A DNA stretch of 44,784 nucleotides from Candidatus Avoscillospira avistercoris. Lineage in GTDB: Bacteria > Bacillota > Clostridia > Oscillospirales > Oscillospiraceae. The translations under genes and the position numbers were made by a program. Positions 16,297 to 23,091 of this stretch are shown here, piece by piece. Numbering within the stretch: the first letter of the stretch is position 1; each line of letters opens with the position of its first letter. The stretch lies in NCBI GenBank assembly GCA_018716875.1, contig DVJJ01000089.1, forward strand, positions 1 to 44,784, in the 5' to 3' direction. A model generated the notes under the pieces. The model had not been told where the DNA came from and ran no database searches. It saw only the letters and a list, made by a program, of their open reading frames with translations.

Positions 16297-17657
16297 GCCG
16301 TTTGCTGCTGGATGTGATGGCGCAGCCAGCGGCCCCGCAGGTAGTAGATGATGAACAGAACGGTGGTGACGCCCCAGGTCAGAGGATAACTGAATGCAAT
16401 GCCACTGTTGGTGGGGGTGTCGCCCACAAAGAGGAACAGGTATACCAGACGCAGGGCGCAGATGCCGCCCACGGTCAGCAGGGCGGGCTTGAGGCTTTCG
16501 CCCACGCCGCGCATGGCGCCGGAGAGAATCTCGATGCAGATATAGAGGAAGTAGTAAGGCGTAATGGCCAGGAGAATTTCTCCGCCGATTTCCCGCACGG
16601 CGGTATCCTCATTGAAAATGGCAATGAGGGGATTGCGGAACAGCACCATCAGGGCCACAATGGCGGCGGTGATGGAGAACTGCAAAATGAAACCGGTGCG
16701 GATGGTGGACTTGAGCCGGTCATAGCGGCGGGCGCCGAGGTTCTGGCCCACAAAGGTCATGACGGTGATGCCCAAAGCCGAGCTGATGGGCCAGTAGACG
16801 CTGTCCACCTTGCGGAAGGCGGCCCAGGCGGCAATGGAATCGGTGCCCAGACCGTTGATGAACGCCTGGATAAAGACGTTGGAAATGCTGTACATGGAGG
16901 ACTGGACACCGGCAGGCAAGGCGATGCGCAGCATGTGGGACAGCAGGGAGGGCTGGAAGTAAATCCGCTTCAAATGGAGCCGGAAGATATCCTTGGTGCG
17001 GCACAAAGAGACCAGCACCAGCACGGCGCAGATCACCTGGGCGATAGACGTGGCAATGGCGGCACCGGCAGTGCCCAGGGGGATGACCACCACCAGCAGC
17101 AGGTCCAGCACGATGTTGAGGACGCAGCAGACGGCCAGGAAATAGAGGGGCCGCCGGGCGTCGCCCACGGCCCGGAAAATGCCGGAGCCCATGTTGTAGA
17201 TCATGGAGGGGATCATGCCAAGGAAGTAGAAGCGCATATAGTCTTCGGCATAATGGAAAATGTCTTCGGGGGTTTTGATCCACCGGAGAATGGTGGGGGA
17301 GCCGAAGACGCCCACCAGCGTCAACAGGCCGCCGCAGACCACGGCCAGCACAATGGCCGTACAGACGGCACAGCGCAGGGCCATGCGGTGGCGGGCGCCG
17401 TAGTGCTGGGAGATGACCACCGACGCGCCGGAGGACAGGCCCACAAAGAAGTTGACCAGCAGATTGATCACTTCCAGGTCCGTGCCGCCGACAGCGGCCA
17501 ACGCTTCCTTACCCACAAAGCGGCCCAGAATGACCGCGTCAATCATGGAGTATAGCTGTTGGAACAGCGTCCCCAGAAAAATGGGAAAGAAAAACAGCAA
17601 CATCTGTTTCCAGACGACGCCGTTGACAATTTTGTTATTCTGTACGGTGGTTCCCAT
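16293..17657 (-). CDS. MATE family efflux transporter
   Basis: The 454-residue protein has twelve predicted membrane helices in two six-helix halves. The MATE N-lobe signature (FPIFLGTLFQQLYSMIDAVILGRFVG) is followed by SSGASVVISQHYGA. The second half has ALPAGVQSSMYSISNVFIQAFI and GQNLGARRYDRLK. MATE proteins export cationic drugs or metabolites using Na+ or H+ gradients; the substrate cannot be predicted. The ATG at 17657 has AGGAG 13 bases upstream, slightly long. A promoter and an attenuator-like hairpin lie in the leader. It runs tail-to-tail into spoIIP with overlapping stop codons. Confidence 0.92.
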   Translation of the reverse strand: MGTTVQNNKIVNGVVWKQMLLFFFPIFLGTLFQQLYSMIDAVILGRFVGKEALAAVGGTDLEVINLLVNFFVGLSSGASVVISQHYGARHRMALRCAVCTAIVLAVVCGGLLTLVGVFGSPTILRWIKTPEDIFHYAEDYMRFYFLGMIPSMIYNMGSGIFRAVGDARRPLYFLAVCCVLNIVLDLLLVVVIPLGTAGAAIATSIAQVICAVLVLVSLCRTKDIFRLHLKRIYFQPSLLSHMLRIALPAGVQSSMYSISNVFIQAFINGLGTDSIAAWAAFRKVDSVYWPISSALGITVMTFVGQNLGARRYDRLKSTIRTGFILQFSITAAIVALMVLFRNPLIAIFNEDTAVREIGGEILLAITPYYFLYICIEILSGAMRGVGESLKPALLTVGGICALRLVYLFLFVGDTPTNSGIAFSYPLTWGVTTVLFIIYYLRGRWLRHHIQQQTA

Positions 17658-17700
17658 GGCGGACCGTCATCTCCTGTTCATGATAGTCTGGATGGGGCGG

Positions 17701-17726
17701 AAAAAGAGCCGGGGCGCACCCCGACT
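17701..17726 (-). terminator. Attenuator-like hairpin in the MATE leader
   Basis: On the minus strand AGTCGGGG (17719-17726) pairs with CCCCGGCT (17707-17714) around a TGCG loop, with one G-T pair, followed by CTTTTT. It sits between the promoter (17737-17765) and the start codon (17657), so most transcripts might end here unless read-through is signalled. Confidence 0.55.
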
Positions 17727-17736
17727 GCTCGTTCCC

Positions 17737-17765
17737 AACATAACAGAATTTTCGCCAAAAGGCAA
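17737..17765 (-). promoter_or_regulatory. Promoter of the MATE gene
   Basis: On the minus strand TTGCCT (17760-17765), a 17-base spacer and TATGTT (17737-17742) with a TGT extension. Confidence 0.65.
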
Positions 17766-17783
17766 GAGGCAGCGGCAAAAAAG

Positions 17784-17814
17784 TTCACCAATCTTTTATC
17801 TCCTGTGGTATAAT
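17784..17814 (+). promoter_or_regulatory. Promoter of the pepD gene
   Basis: TATAAT (17809-17814) with a TGG extension. The best -35 match, TTCACC (17784-17789), is 19 bases upstream and weak, so the extended -10 probably carries the promoter. Confidence 0.65.
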
Positions 17815-17843
17815 CACGGTATCTTGATACAGGAGATGATTCC

Positions 17844-19292
17844 ATGACTTCCACCGTACTGTCCGGTCTGGAACCGGCGGCGGTTTTTCACTGGTTTGAG
17901 CAGATCAGCGCCATTCCCAGAGGCTCCGGCCACACGGCGGCCATCAGTCAGTTCTGCGCGGACTTTGCCGCGCAGCGGGGCCTGCGGTGCTGCCGGGACC
18001 AGACCAACAGCGTCGTCCTTTACAAGGACGCTTCCCCCGGCTATGAGGACCACCCCACCGTGATTCTCCAGGGCCATCTGGATATGGTTTGGGAGAAGAC
18101 GGCGGACTGTGACCTGGATTTCCGCACCCAAGGATTGCGGCTGGCCGTGGACGGTGACCAGATCTATGCCCAGGGTACCACCCTGGGCGGTGACAACGGC
18201 ATCGCCATTGCCTACGCCCTGGCCCTGCTGGACGACCCTGACGCCATCCACCCGCCCCTGGAGGTGCTGCTGACTGCCGACGAGGAAACGGACATGGCTG
18301 GTGCGGAAGCCCTGGACCCGTTGCTGCTCCGGGGGCGGCGTATGGTGAATCTGGATTCCGAGGAGGAGGGCGTTTTTACCGTCAGCTGTGCAGGCGGCGT
18401 CACGGCCACCATTGCCCTGCCCTATGACACGGCCCCCGCGGCGGGATACCTGTACCGGCTGCGGGTGACGGGCCTGCTGGGCGGTCACTCCGGCAGCGAC
18501 ATCGATAAGGGACGGGCCAATGCCATTCTGCTGCTGGGGCAGGCTTTGCGGCTCCTGGACCATGTGACGCCCCTGCGGGTGGCAAGTCTCCGGGGCGGCG
18601 GCCGGGACAATGTGATTCCCAGAGAGGCCGAGGCGCTGTTTGTGGCGCCGCCGGACAAAGAGCGGAGTTTGGCTGCGGCTGCCGAAGCCTTTGCCGCCGA
18701 GCTGCGGGAGGCGTATCCGGTGGAGACGGGGCTGACCATCACCTGCACGCCGGACAACACCGGTGTGGCGGAAATCTGGGACCGGCCCAGCACCCAACGC
18801 TTTCTGCGGCTGCTGACGGAGGTGCCCAACGGCGTCCAGTCCCGCAGCCGCTCCATGGAAGGTCTGGTGGAGACGTCGCTGAACCTGGGTATTCTCCGGG
18901 TGGCCGGTGACACGGTGAAGCTGACCTTTGCCATCCGCAGCAGTCTGGAGCGGGACAAGCGGTATCTGACCGCTGTGCTCCAAGGCATCGCCCAGCAGTC
19001 CAACGGATTGTATTTCGACCTGGGCGATTACCCCGCCTGGGAGTACCGGGAGACGTCGCCCCTGCGGAACATTGCCGTGGAAGTTTACCGCCAGCAATAT
19101 GGCCGGGAGCCCCAGGTGGTCTCCATCCACGCGGGGCTGGAGTGCGGTGTTCTCAGCAAAAAGCTGCCGGGACTGGACTGTATCAGTCTGGGCCCCAATC
19201 TCTTTGATGTCCATACGCCCCAGGAGCGCATGAGCATTGCCTCTGTGGCCCGGACCTGGGACTATCTGCGGGCGCTGCTCAGGGCGCTGTAA
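17844..19292 (+). CDS. pepD: Aminoacyl-histidine dipeptidase (M20 family, PepD)
   Basis: The 482-residue cytoplasmic metallopeptidase hydrolyses dipeptides such as carnosine-like Xaa-His. The di-zinc site residues of the M20C branch are visible: H78 and D80 in QGHLDMV, D117 in GGDNGIAIAYA, the E147-E148 pair in ADEETDMAG, and D173 in NLDSEEEG. The C-terminal SIHAGLECGVL and a final SLGPNLFDVHTPQERM complete the family pattern. Length is typical. The ATG at 17844 follows CAGGAGATGATTCC. The 3' end overlaps the convergent DUF6512 gene by 14 bp, leaving no room for a terminator between them. Confidence 0.93.
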   Translation: MTSTVLSGLEPAAVFHWFEQISAIPRGSGHTAAISQFCADFAAQRGLRCCRDQTNSVVLYKDASPGYEDHPTVILQGHLDMVWEKTADCDLDFRTQGLRLAVDGDQIYAQGTTLGGDNGIAIAYALALLDDPDAIHPPLEVLLTADEETDMAGAEALDPLLLRGRRMVNLDSEEEGVFTVSCAGGVTATIALPYDTAPAAGYLYRLRVTGLLGGHSGSDIDKGRANAILLLGQALRLLDHVTPLRVASLRGGGRDNVIPREAEALFVAPPDKERSLAAAAEAFAAELREAYPVETGLTITCTPDNTGVAEIWDRPSTQRFLRLLTEVPNGVQSRSRSMEGLVETSLNLGILRVAGDTVKLTFAIRSSLERDKRYLTAVLQGIAQQSNGLYFDLGDYPAWEYRETSPLRNIAVEVYRQQYGREPQVVSIHAGLECGVLSKKLPGLDCISLGPNLFDVHTPQERMSIASVARTWDYLRALLRAL

Positions 19293-19767
19293 AGATGGGC
19301 AGACTGGGGGCGGCCAGGGAGAAGGCCATGAGGCTGACGCCGTAGACGGCGGCCAGAACGATAAGCAGTCCCACAAAGGGCATGGCCCGGCACGTCCGTT
19401 CCAGCCGGTAAGCCGTGAAAAAGCCCAGGGCCATGACGGCGTAATAAAGGGTGATATCCACCCACAGGGATTCCACGCCGAAGCCGGTTTTCAGCAGATA
19501 GTACACCCCTGTCAGCACCAGAGGTTGGAGCAGCAGCGCCGCCAGCGCCCCACTCCACCAGCGCAGCGGGTCGGCTTTCCGCCGGGCCACCAGGGCCGAA
19601 GCCACCAGAAAGGGCCAGTACAGCAGCTTTAAATGTTCCCAGACGCTCTCACTGACCGGGGCCAGCAGCCCCACCAGGGGAATGGGCAAAACATTGTAGG
19701 CAAAGTGCATGGCCGTACCGGCCAGGGACGACAGCACAAAGGCCCACAGCAACGGTTTTTTAGTCAT
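19279..19767 (-). CDS. DUF6512 family membrane protein
   Basis: The 162-residue protein has about five membrane helices. The N-terminal part reads GTAMHFAYNVLPIPLVGLLAPVSESVWEHLKL. That matches the conserved FHFxYxW...PVNESVWEHLKL segment I recall for DUF6512 proteins, whose function is unknown. The ATG at 19767 has its only purine-rich ribosome binding site, AAGGGGG, 9 bases upstream. That stretch is also the distal arm of the terminator of the preceding gene, so translation may depend on how that hairpin folds. It overlaps the end of pepD by 14 bp. Confidence 0.75.
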   Translation of the reverse strand: MTKKPLLWAFVLSSLAGTAMHFAYNVLPIPLVGLLAPVSESVWEHLKLLYWPFLVASALVARRKADPLRWWSGALAALLLQPLVLTGVYYLLKTGFGVESLWVDITLYYAVMALGFFTAYRLERTCRAMPFVGLLIVLAAVYGVSLMAFSLAAPSLPIFTAP

Positions 19768-19771
19768 TGGA

Positions 19772-19817
19772 AAAAACCCCCTTCACACCGCTATCCTATG
19801 GTGGGAAGGGGGTTTTT
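19772..19817 (-). terminator. Terminator of the SLH/phosphodiester-glycosidase gene
   Basis: AAAAACCCCCTTC (19772-19784) and GAAGGGGGTTTTT (19805-19817) form a perfect 13-bp stem with an inner CACC/GGTG extension. A T run follows on either strand. On the minus strand it ends the upstream SLH gene, and its last arm overlaps the ribosome binding site of the DUF6512 gene. Confidence 0.88.
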
Positions 19818-19825
19818 ATGACGGG

Positions 19826-21541
19826 TCAGCTGCCCTTAATGGCGTTGTAGACGTTGAGCATGGTGATGTAGGTCTGCTCGCGGGTGTAGGTACCCTGGGG
19901 ATTGAAGGCGTTATTGCTGCCGTTCATAATGCCGCAGGAGGTGACGAACTGAACGCCCTCAGCGGCCCAGGGGGACACCTTGGCGGCGTCGGTGAAGGTG
20001 GGATTCTTGGTGGGCGTCACGGTGCCCAGGAGCTTCACAGCCCGCTGAATCATAATGGCGGCCTGCTCCCGGGTGATGGAGTTGTTGGGGCGGAAGGTGC
20101 CATCCTCATAACCGGTGACGATGCCCAGGGCAGCAGCCAACTGGACGTTGTAGTTGTCGTAATCGGTGAATTTGTAGGAGGCAAACTCGTCGCCGTAAAT
20201 GCCCATCTCATCGCGGATCGTATCGGCGCTCTTGCCCAGGCAGGCGGGGAACAGCTGCAGCACCGTGGCGGCAAATTCCGCCCGGGTGATGGGGCCCTTG
20301 TAGCCGTAGGTGAGCCAGGAGGGGATCAGACCCAGGGAGCGGGCCTTTTCCACATCGGCGGCGGCCCAGGAAGAGGGGGTATGGGGGTCGGCTACACCGG
20401 GGTCGATGGCGTTGGAGCCGCTGCCGCCGGATTCGGGATTCTCATAGGGCTTTTCGTTGGGGTCCTGGGGAACGATGGTCAGAACCACGGCCAGCTCCCG
20501 GCCTGCCGGGGTCAGGAAGCCGCTGCCGTCGGCGTAGAGCATGGAGGAGGCACCGCCGTCCAGGCTGATGGCGTGGACCGCGCCCAGAGCAATCAGATCG
20601 TTGGCAATCTGGGGGAAGGTGCCGGAGGCGGTGCCCAGCAGCAGACGGCCGTCACCCATAACGGCGGCAAAGGACCGCAGGGAAGAGCTGGTGTTGGACT
20701 GCTTGGGATCGCTGTCGTACTGGGAGTTATAGGAGCTGTTGGCGGTGACGTTCTGCTTGCTCTGCACCAGCATGCGGCCGCCGGTGACGATGGTCTTCAT
20801 GTTGTCCCACATGGCCTGATCGGCGGTGCGGGTGCCGGTGTAGTTGTAGGCGAAGCGAATGGTATCGCCCACGGCGGGCAGGCTGTTCCACTGGCTGACA
20901 TTGGCCACAGCGCCGGAATTGTAGATCAGAACGCTGCATCCGGCGGGGGTGGTGTAGGTGCCGCCGCCGTTGACGGACACCACTTTGTCGTCCTTGATGG
21001 TGAAGACCTTGGAGGAGGCGGGGACCGTATAGGCCAGCTTCAGGTCATCGGTCATCAGCATGATGCCGGTGGAGTCGTTGTACAGCTTGTTGACGCCCCA
21101 GACGGTGGCCGTGCCCTTGCCGCTGATAACGGCGGTGGTCTGGATGGTCACCCGGTCGATGGCCACTTTGCCGTCATAGGTGAAGCCGATGACGTTGTTG
21201 GCGTCGCCGGCGTGGAGCACTTGGCCGTCCCGGACCAGCGCGCCGTAAACCTCGGCGCAGTTGGAGGGGAAGACGTTGCCGGCGCCGGAGTAATAGGAGT
21301 TGAAGAAACCGCCGTTGACGGCGGCCACGCTGCCGGTGACCATGGAGGAGGCTGCCGTGTCGGTGTGGAGGCCGTCGGTGCCGATGACCACGTCACCGGT
21401 GCGGCCGGCCATGTCCACATAGACCAGCTTGCCGCCGGAAGCCACGCCGGAACCAGTGGTGACGCCGCTGGCGGCATGGGCCGCCGGAATCAGCGCCAGC
21501 GTCATGGCAGCGGCCAGGGCCAGGGAAAGCAATCGTTTCAT
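19826..21541 (-). CDS. Exported phosphodiester glycosidase (NAGPA-type) with C-terminal SLH repeats
   Basis: The protein of about 571 residues starts with a signal peptide (MKRLLSLALAAAMTLALIPAAHAA, cleavage after AHA or HAA). A phosphodiester-glycosidase domain follows (about residues 40-360). Its hallmarks are VNGGFFNSYY, the VIGFTYDGKVAIDRV strand and the C-terminal AISLDGGASSMLY with the conserved Asp-Gly-Gly. Founding members are human NAGPA and bacterial YigE/EpsL-related proteins that hydrolyse phosphodiesters on sugars. After a linker come three SLH repeats (about 390-570) that would anchor the protein to secondary wall polymer. The ATG at 21541 lies 11 bases after AAGGAAG; a GTG four codons upstream is too close to that site. 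Likely role: cell-surface carbohydrate processing. Confidence 0.88.
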   Translation of the reverse strand: MKRLLSLALAAAMTLALIPAAHAASGVTTGSGVASGGKLVYVDMAGRTGDVVIGTDGLHTDTAASSMVTGSVAAVNGGFFNSYYSGAGNVFPSNCAEVYGALVRDGQVLHAGDANNVIGFTYDGKVAIDRVTIQTTAVISGKGTATVWGVNKLYNDSTGIMLMTDDLKLAYTVPASSKVFTIKDDKVVSVNGGGTYTTPAGCSVLIYNSGAVANVSQWNSLPAVGDTIRFAYNYTGTRTADQAMWDNMKTIVTGGRMLVQSKQNVTANSSYNSQYDSDPKQSNTSSSLRSFAAVMGDGRLLLGTASGTFPQIANDLIALGAVHAISLDGGASSMLYADGSGFLTPAGRELAVVLTIVPQDPNEKPYENPESGGSGSNAIDPGVADPHTPSSWAAADVEKARSLGLIPSWLTYGYKGPITRAEFAATVLQLFPACLGKSADTIRDEMGIYGDEFASYKFTDYDNYNVQLAAALGIVTGYEDGTFRPNNSITREQAAIMIQRAVKLLGTVTPTKNPTFTDAAKVSPWAAEGVQFVTSCGIMNGSNNAFNPQGTYTREQTYITMLNVYNAIKGS

Positions 21542-21573
21542 GATGGATGCCACTTCCTTCTTTTAATTTTTCC

Positions 21574-21609
21574 ACTTATAAGTGTACCACATGCGGTATC
21601 ATTTGGAAA
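21574..21609 (-). promoter_or_regulatory. Promoter and palindrome of the SLH/phosphodiester-glycosidase gene
   Basis: On the minus strand TTTCCA (21604-21609), a 17-base spacer and TACACT (21581-21586) with a TGG extension. The perfect palindrome ACTTATAAGT (21574-21583) overlaps the -10 and start region and may be an operator. Confidence 0.5.
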
Positions 21610-21668
21610 GACGATGCAGCATGCATAGATTCGTCATTTTCAACAAATACAAAAAGGAGTGTATATTG

Positions 21669-21743
21669 ATGAAATATTGCGGCAGAATTATGGATAAACC
21701 GCGTTTTTACTCAGAAAATCCGAATAAAATTTTGAAAGCCTAA
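21669..21743 (+). CDS. Possible 24-residue peptide
   Basis: A 25-codon frame (MKYCGRIMDKPRFYSENPNK and four more residues) begins at an ATG nine bases after AAAAAGGAG, an unusually good ribosome binding site for a random frame. The stretch is AT-rich and stands alone between two strong genes. The 3' half overlaps the degenerate AT-rich hairpin element at 21695-21735. No promoter is obvious directly upstream. The peptide is not recognised and may be a remnant. The remaining part of the 21554-21993 gap, about 21744-21827, shows nothing else. Confidence 0.3.
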   Translation: MKYCGRIMDKPRFYSENPNKILKA

Positions 21744-21827
21744 AAGTTTGTTAGGTTCTGAATGGGCGATGTTCAAGATATACAATGCAAAATGCCAAAA
21801 TCCGGCGATGTTTATGGGCTTCGTCTA

Positions 21828-21856
21828 TTGCACCGAAGAAAAAAACGTGATATCTT
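21828..21856 (+). promoter_or_regulatory. Promoter of carAB
   Basis: TTGCAC (21828-21833), a 17-base spacer and TATCTT (21851-21856) with a TGA extension. Transcription would start near 21863, giving a leader of about 130 nt. Confidence 0.65.
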
Positions 21857-21862
21857 AATGGA

Positions 21863-21953
21863 AACGACAAGGGCTGTCGGGCGTACCAGACGGCCCGGCG
21901 GAGTGCTTTTACGGATCGGCTTGCGGGTACGCTACCTGCAAGCCGTTTTTTTT
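21863..21953 (+). promoter_or_regulatory. carAB leader with hairpin and intrinsic terminator (attenuator)
   Basis: A first hairpin pairs GGGCTGTC (21871-21878) with GACGGCCC (21889-21896). A terminator follows: CGGCTTGC (21917-21924) pairs with GCAAGCCG (21938-21945), then eight T. Loop bases GCGTACC (21881-21887) are exactly complementary to GGTACGC (21926-21932) in the upper part of the terminator. The terminator lies 40 bases before carA, so expression must involve read-through. The layout suggests attenuation, probably by pyrimidines or arginine. I do not see the PyrR-binding consensus. Confidence 0.6.
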
Positions 21954-21993
21954 GCGGCCGGAATCCGGCCCACGGACAGGAAAGGATGGCAGT

Positions 21994-23091
21994 ATGGCGA
22001 AAGGTTTTAACCGGAAGATCGTTTTGGAGGACGGCAGCGAATACTATGGCCGGGGCTTCGGCAGTATGGATACCCGTGTCTGCGAGCTGGTGTTCAACAC
22101 CTCCATGGTGGGCTATCAGGAGATTGTCTCCGACCCCTCCTATACCGATCAGATTGTGGTCATGACGTACCCTCTCATTGGCAACTACGGCACCGCCGAC
22201 GACGATTTTGAGACGAAGATTCCCACCATCGGCGGTCTGGTGGTCCGGGAGTACAACGACAACCCCTCCAACTTCCGCTATACCAAGACGCTGTCGGAGA
22301 TTCTGGAGGAGAACCACATTCCTGCCATTGAGGGTTTGGACACCCGGCTTCTGGCCCGGTCCATCCGGGACCACGGCAGCCGTAAGGTGCTGCTCTGTGA
22401 CGCCGATTTGCCCTTGGGCGCGGCGCTGGAGCTGCTGAACACCACAGAGCTGCCCCACGATCAGGTGAAGCGGGTCAGCTGCCGCAAGCGCTGGTACTCC
22501 CGGACCTCCAACCCCAAGTTTGATGTGGTGGCCGTGGACTGCGGCATCAAACTGAATATCATCCGTTCCCTCAACGCCCGGGGCTGCAACGTCACCGTGG
22601 TGCCCTACGATACCCCGGCCTCGGTCATCGCCGGTATGAATCCCGACGGCATTTTCCTGTCCAATGGCCCCGGCGACCCGGAGGATGTGACGCCGGTCAT
22701 CGAACTGGTCAAAGAGATGCGGGGCAAGTATCCCATCTGCGGCATCTGCCTGGGCCACCAGATGATCTCCCTGGCCTACGGCGCCAAAACGTACAAGCTG
22801 AAATTCGGCCACCGGGGCGGCAACCATCCGGTCAAAAACCTGCGCACCGGCAAAATCGAGATCACCAGCCAGAACCACTCCTACGCCGTGGACGCCGACT
22901 CCGTCAAAGGCACCGGCTTGGAGGTCACCCATATTAACCTGCTGGACAACACCGTGGAGGGCGTGGCCTGCCGCGAGGACAAGGTTTTTTCTGTGCAGTA
23001 CCACCCGGAAAGCGCCCCCGGTCCCCAAGACAGCGGCTACCTGTTTGATGAGTTTCTTGCTATGATGAAGGAGGGCAAGCCCAATGCCTAA
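21994..23091 (+). CDS. carA: Carbamoyl-phosphate synthase, small (glutaminase) subunit
   Basis: The 365-residue subunit hydrolyses glutamine and passes ammonia through a tunnel to CarB for carbamoyl phosphate, the precursor of pyrimidines and arginine. The N-terminal CPSase domain has [17 protein letters not shown]. The C-terminal class I glutamine amidotransferase has the nucleophile C252 in CGICLGHQ and the HPE of [12 protein letters not shown]. The ATG at 21994 follows AGGAAAGGA. Its last 8 bp overlap carB, the usual tight coupling. Expression is controlled by the attenuator-like leader. Confidence 0.97.
   Translation: MAKGFNRKIVLEDGSEYYGRGFGSMDTRVCELVFNTSMVGYQEIVSDPSYTDQIVVMTYPLIGNYGTADDDFETKIPTIGGLVVREYNDNPSNFRYTKTLSEILEENHIPAIEGLDTRLLARSIRDHGSRKVLLCDADLPLGAALELLNTTELPHDQVKRVSCRKRWYSRTSNPKFDVVAVDCGIKLNIIRSLNARGCNVTVVPYDTPASVIAGMNPDGIFLSNGPGDPEDVTPVIELVKEMRGKYPICGICLGHQMISLAYGAKTYKLKFGHRGGNHPVKNLRTGKIEITSQNHSYAVDADSVKGTGLEVTHINLLDNTVEGVACREDKVFSVQYHPESAPGPQDSGYLFDEFLAMMKEGKPNA

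Noticed and set aside
19709-21628. A 639-codon open frame on the plus strand
   Set aside because: It is antisense to the phosphodiester-glycosidase/SLH gene, which has a signal peptide, promoter and terminator on the other strand.
21871-21896. A PyrR binding loop in the carAB leader
   Set aside because: The hairpin lacks the conserved PyrR loop and purine bulge sequence as I know it, so it is reported only as an unidentified attenuator.
21762-22010. An 82-codon frame before carA
   Set aside because: It crosses the carAB promoter, leader hairpins and terminator, has no ribosome binding site and an arginine-rich random-looking product.
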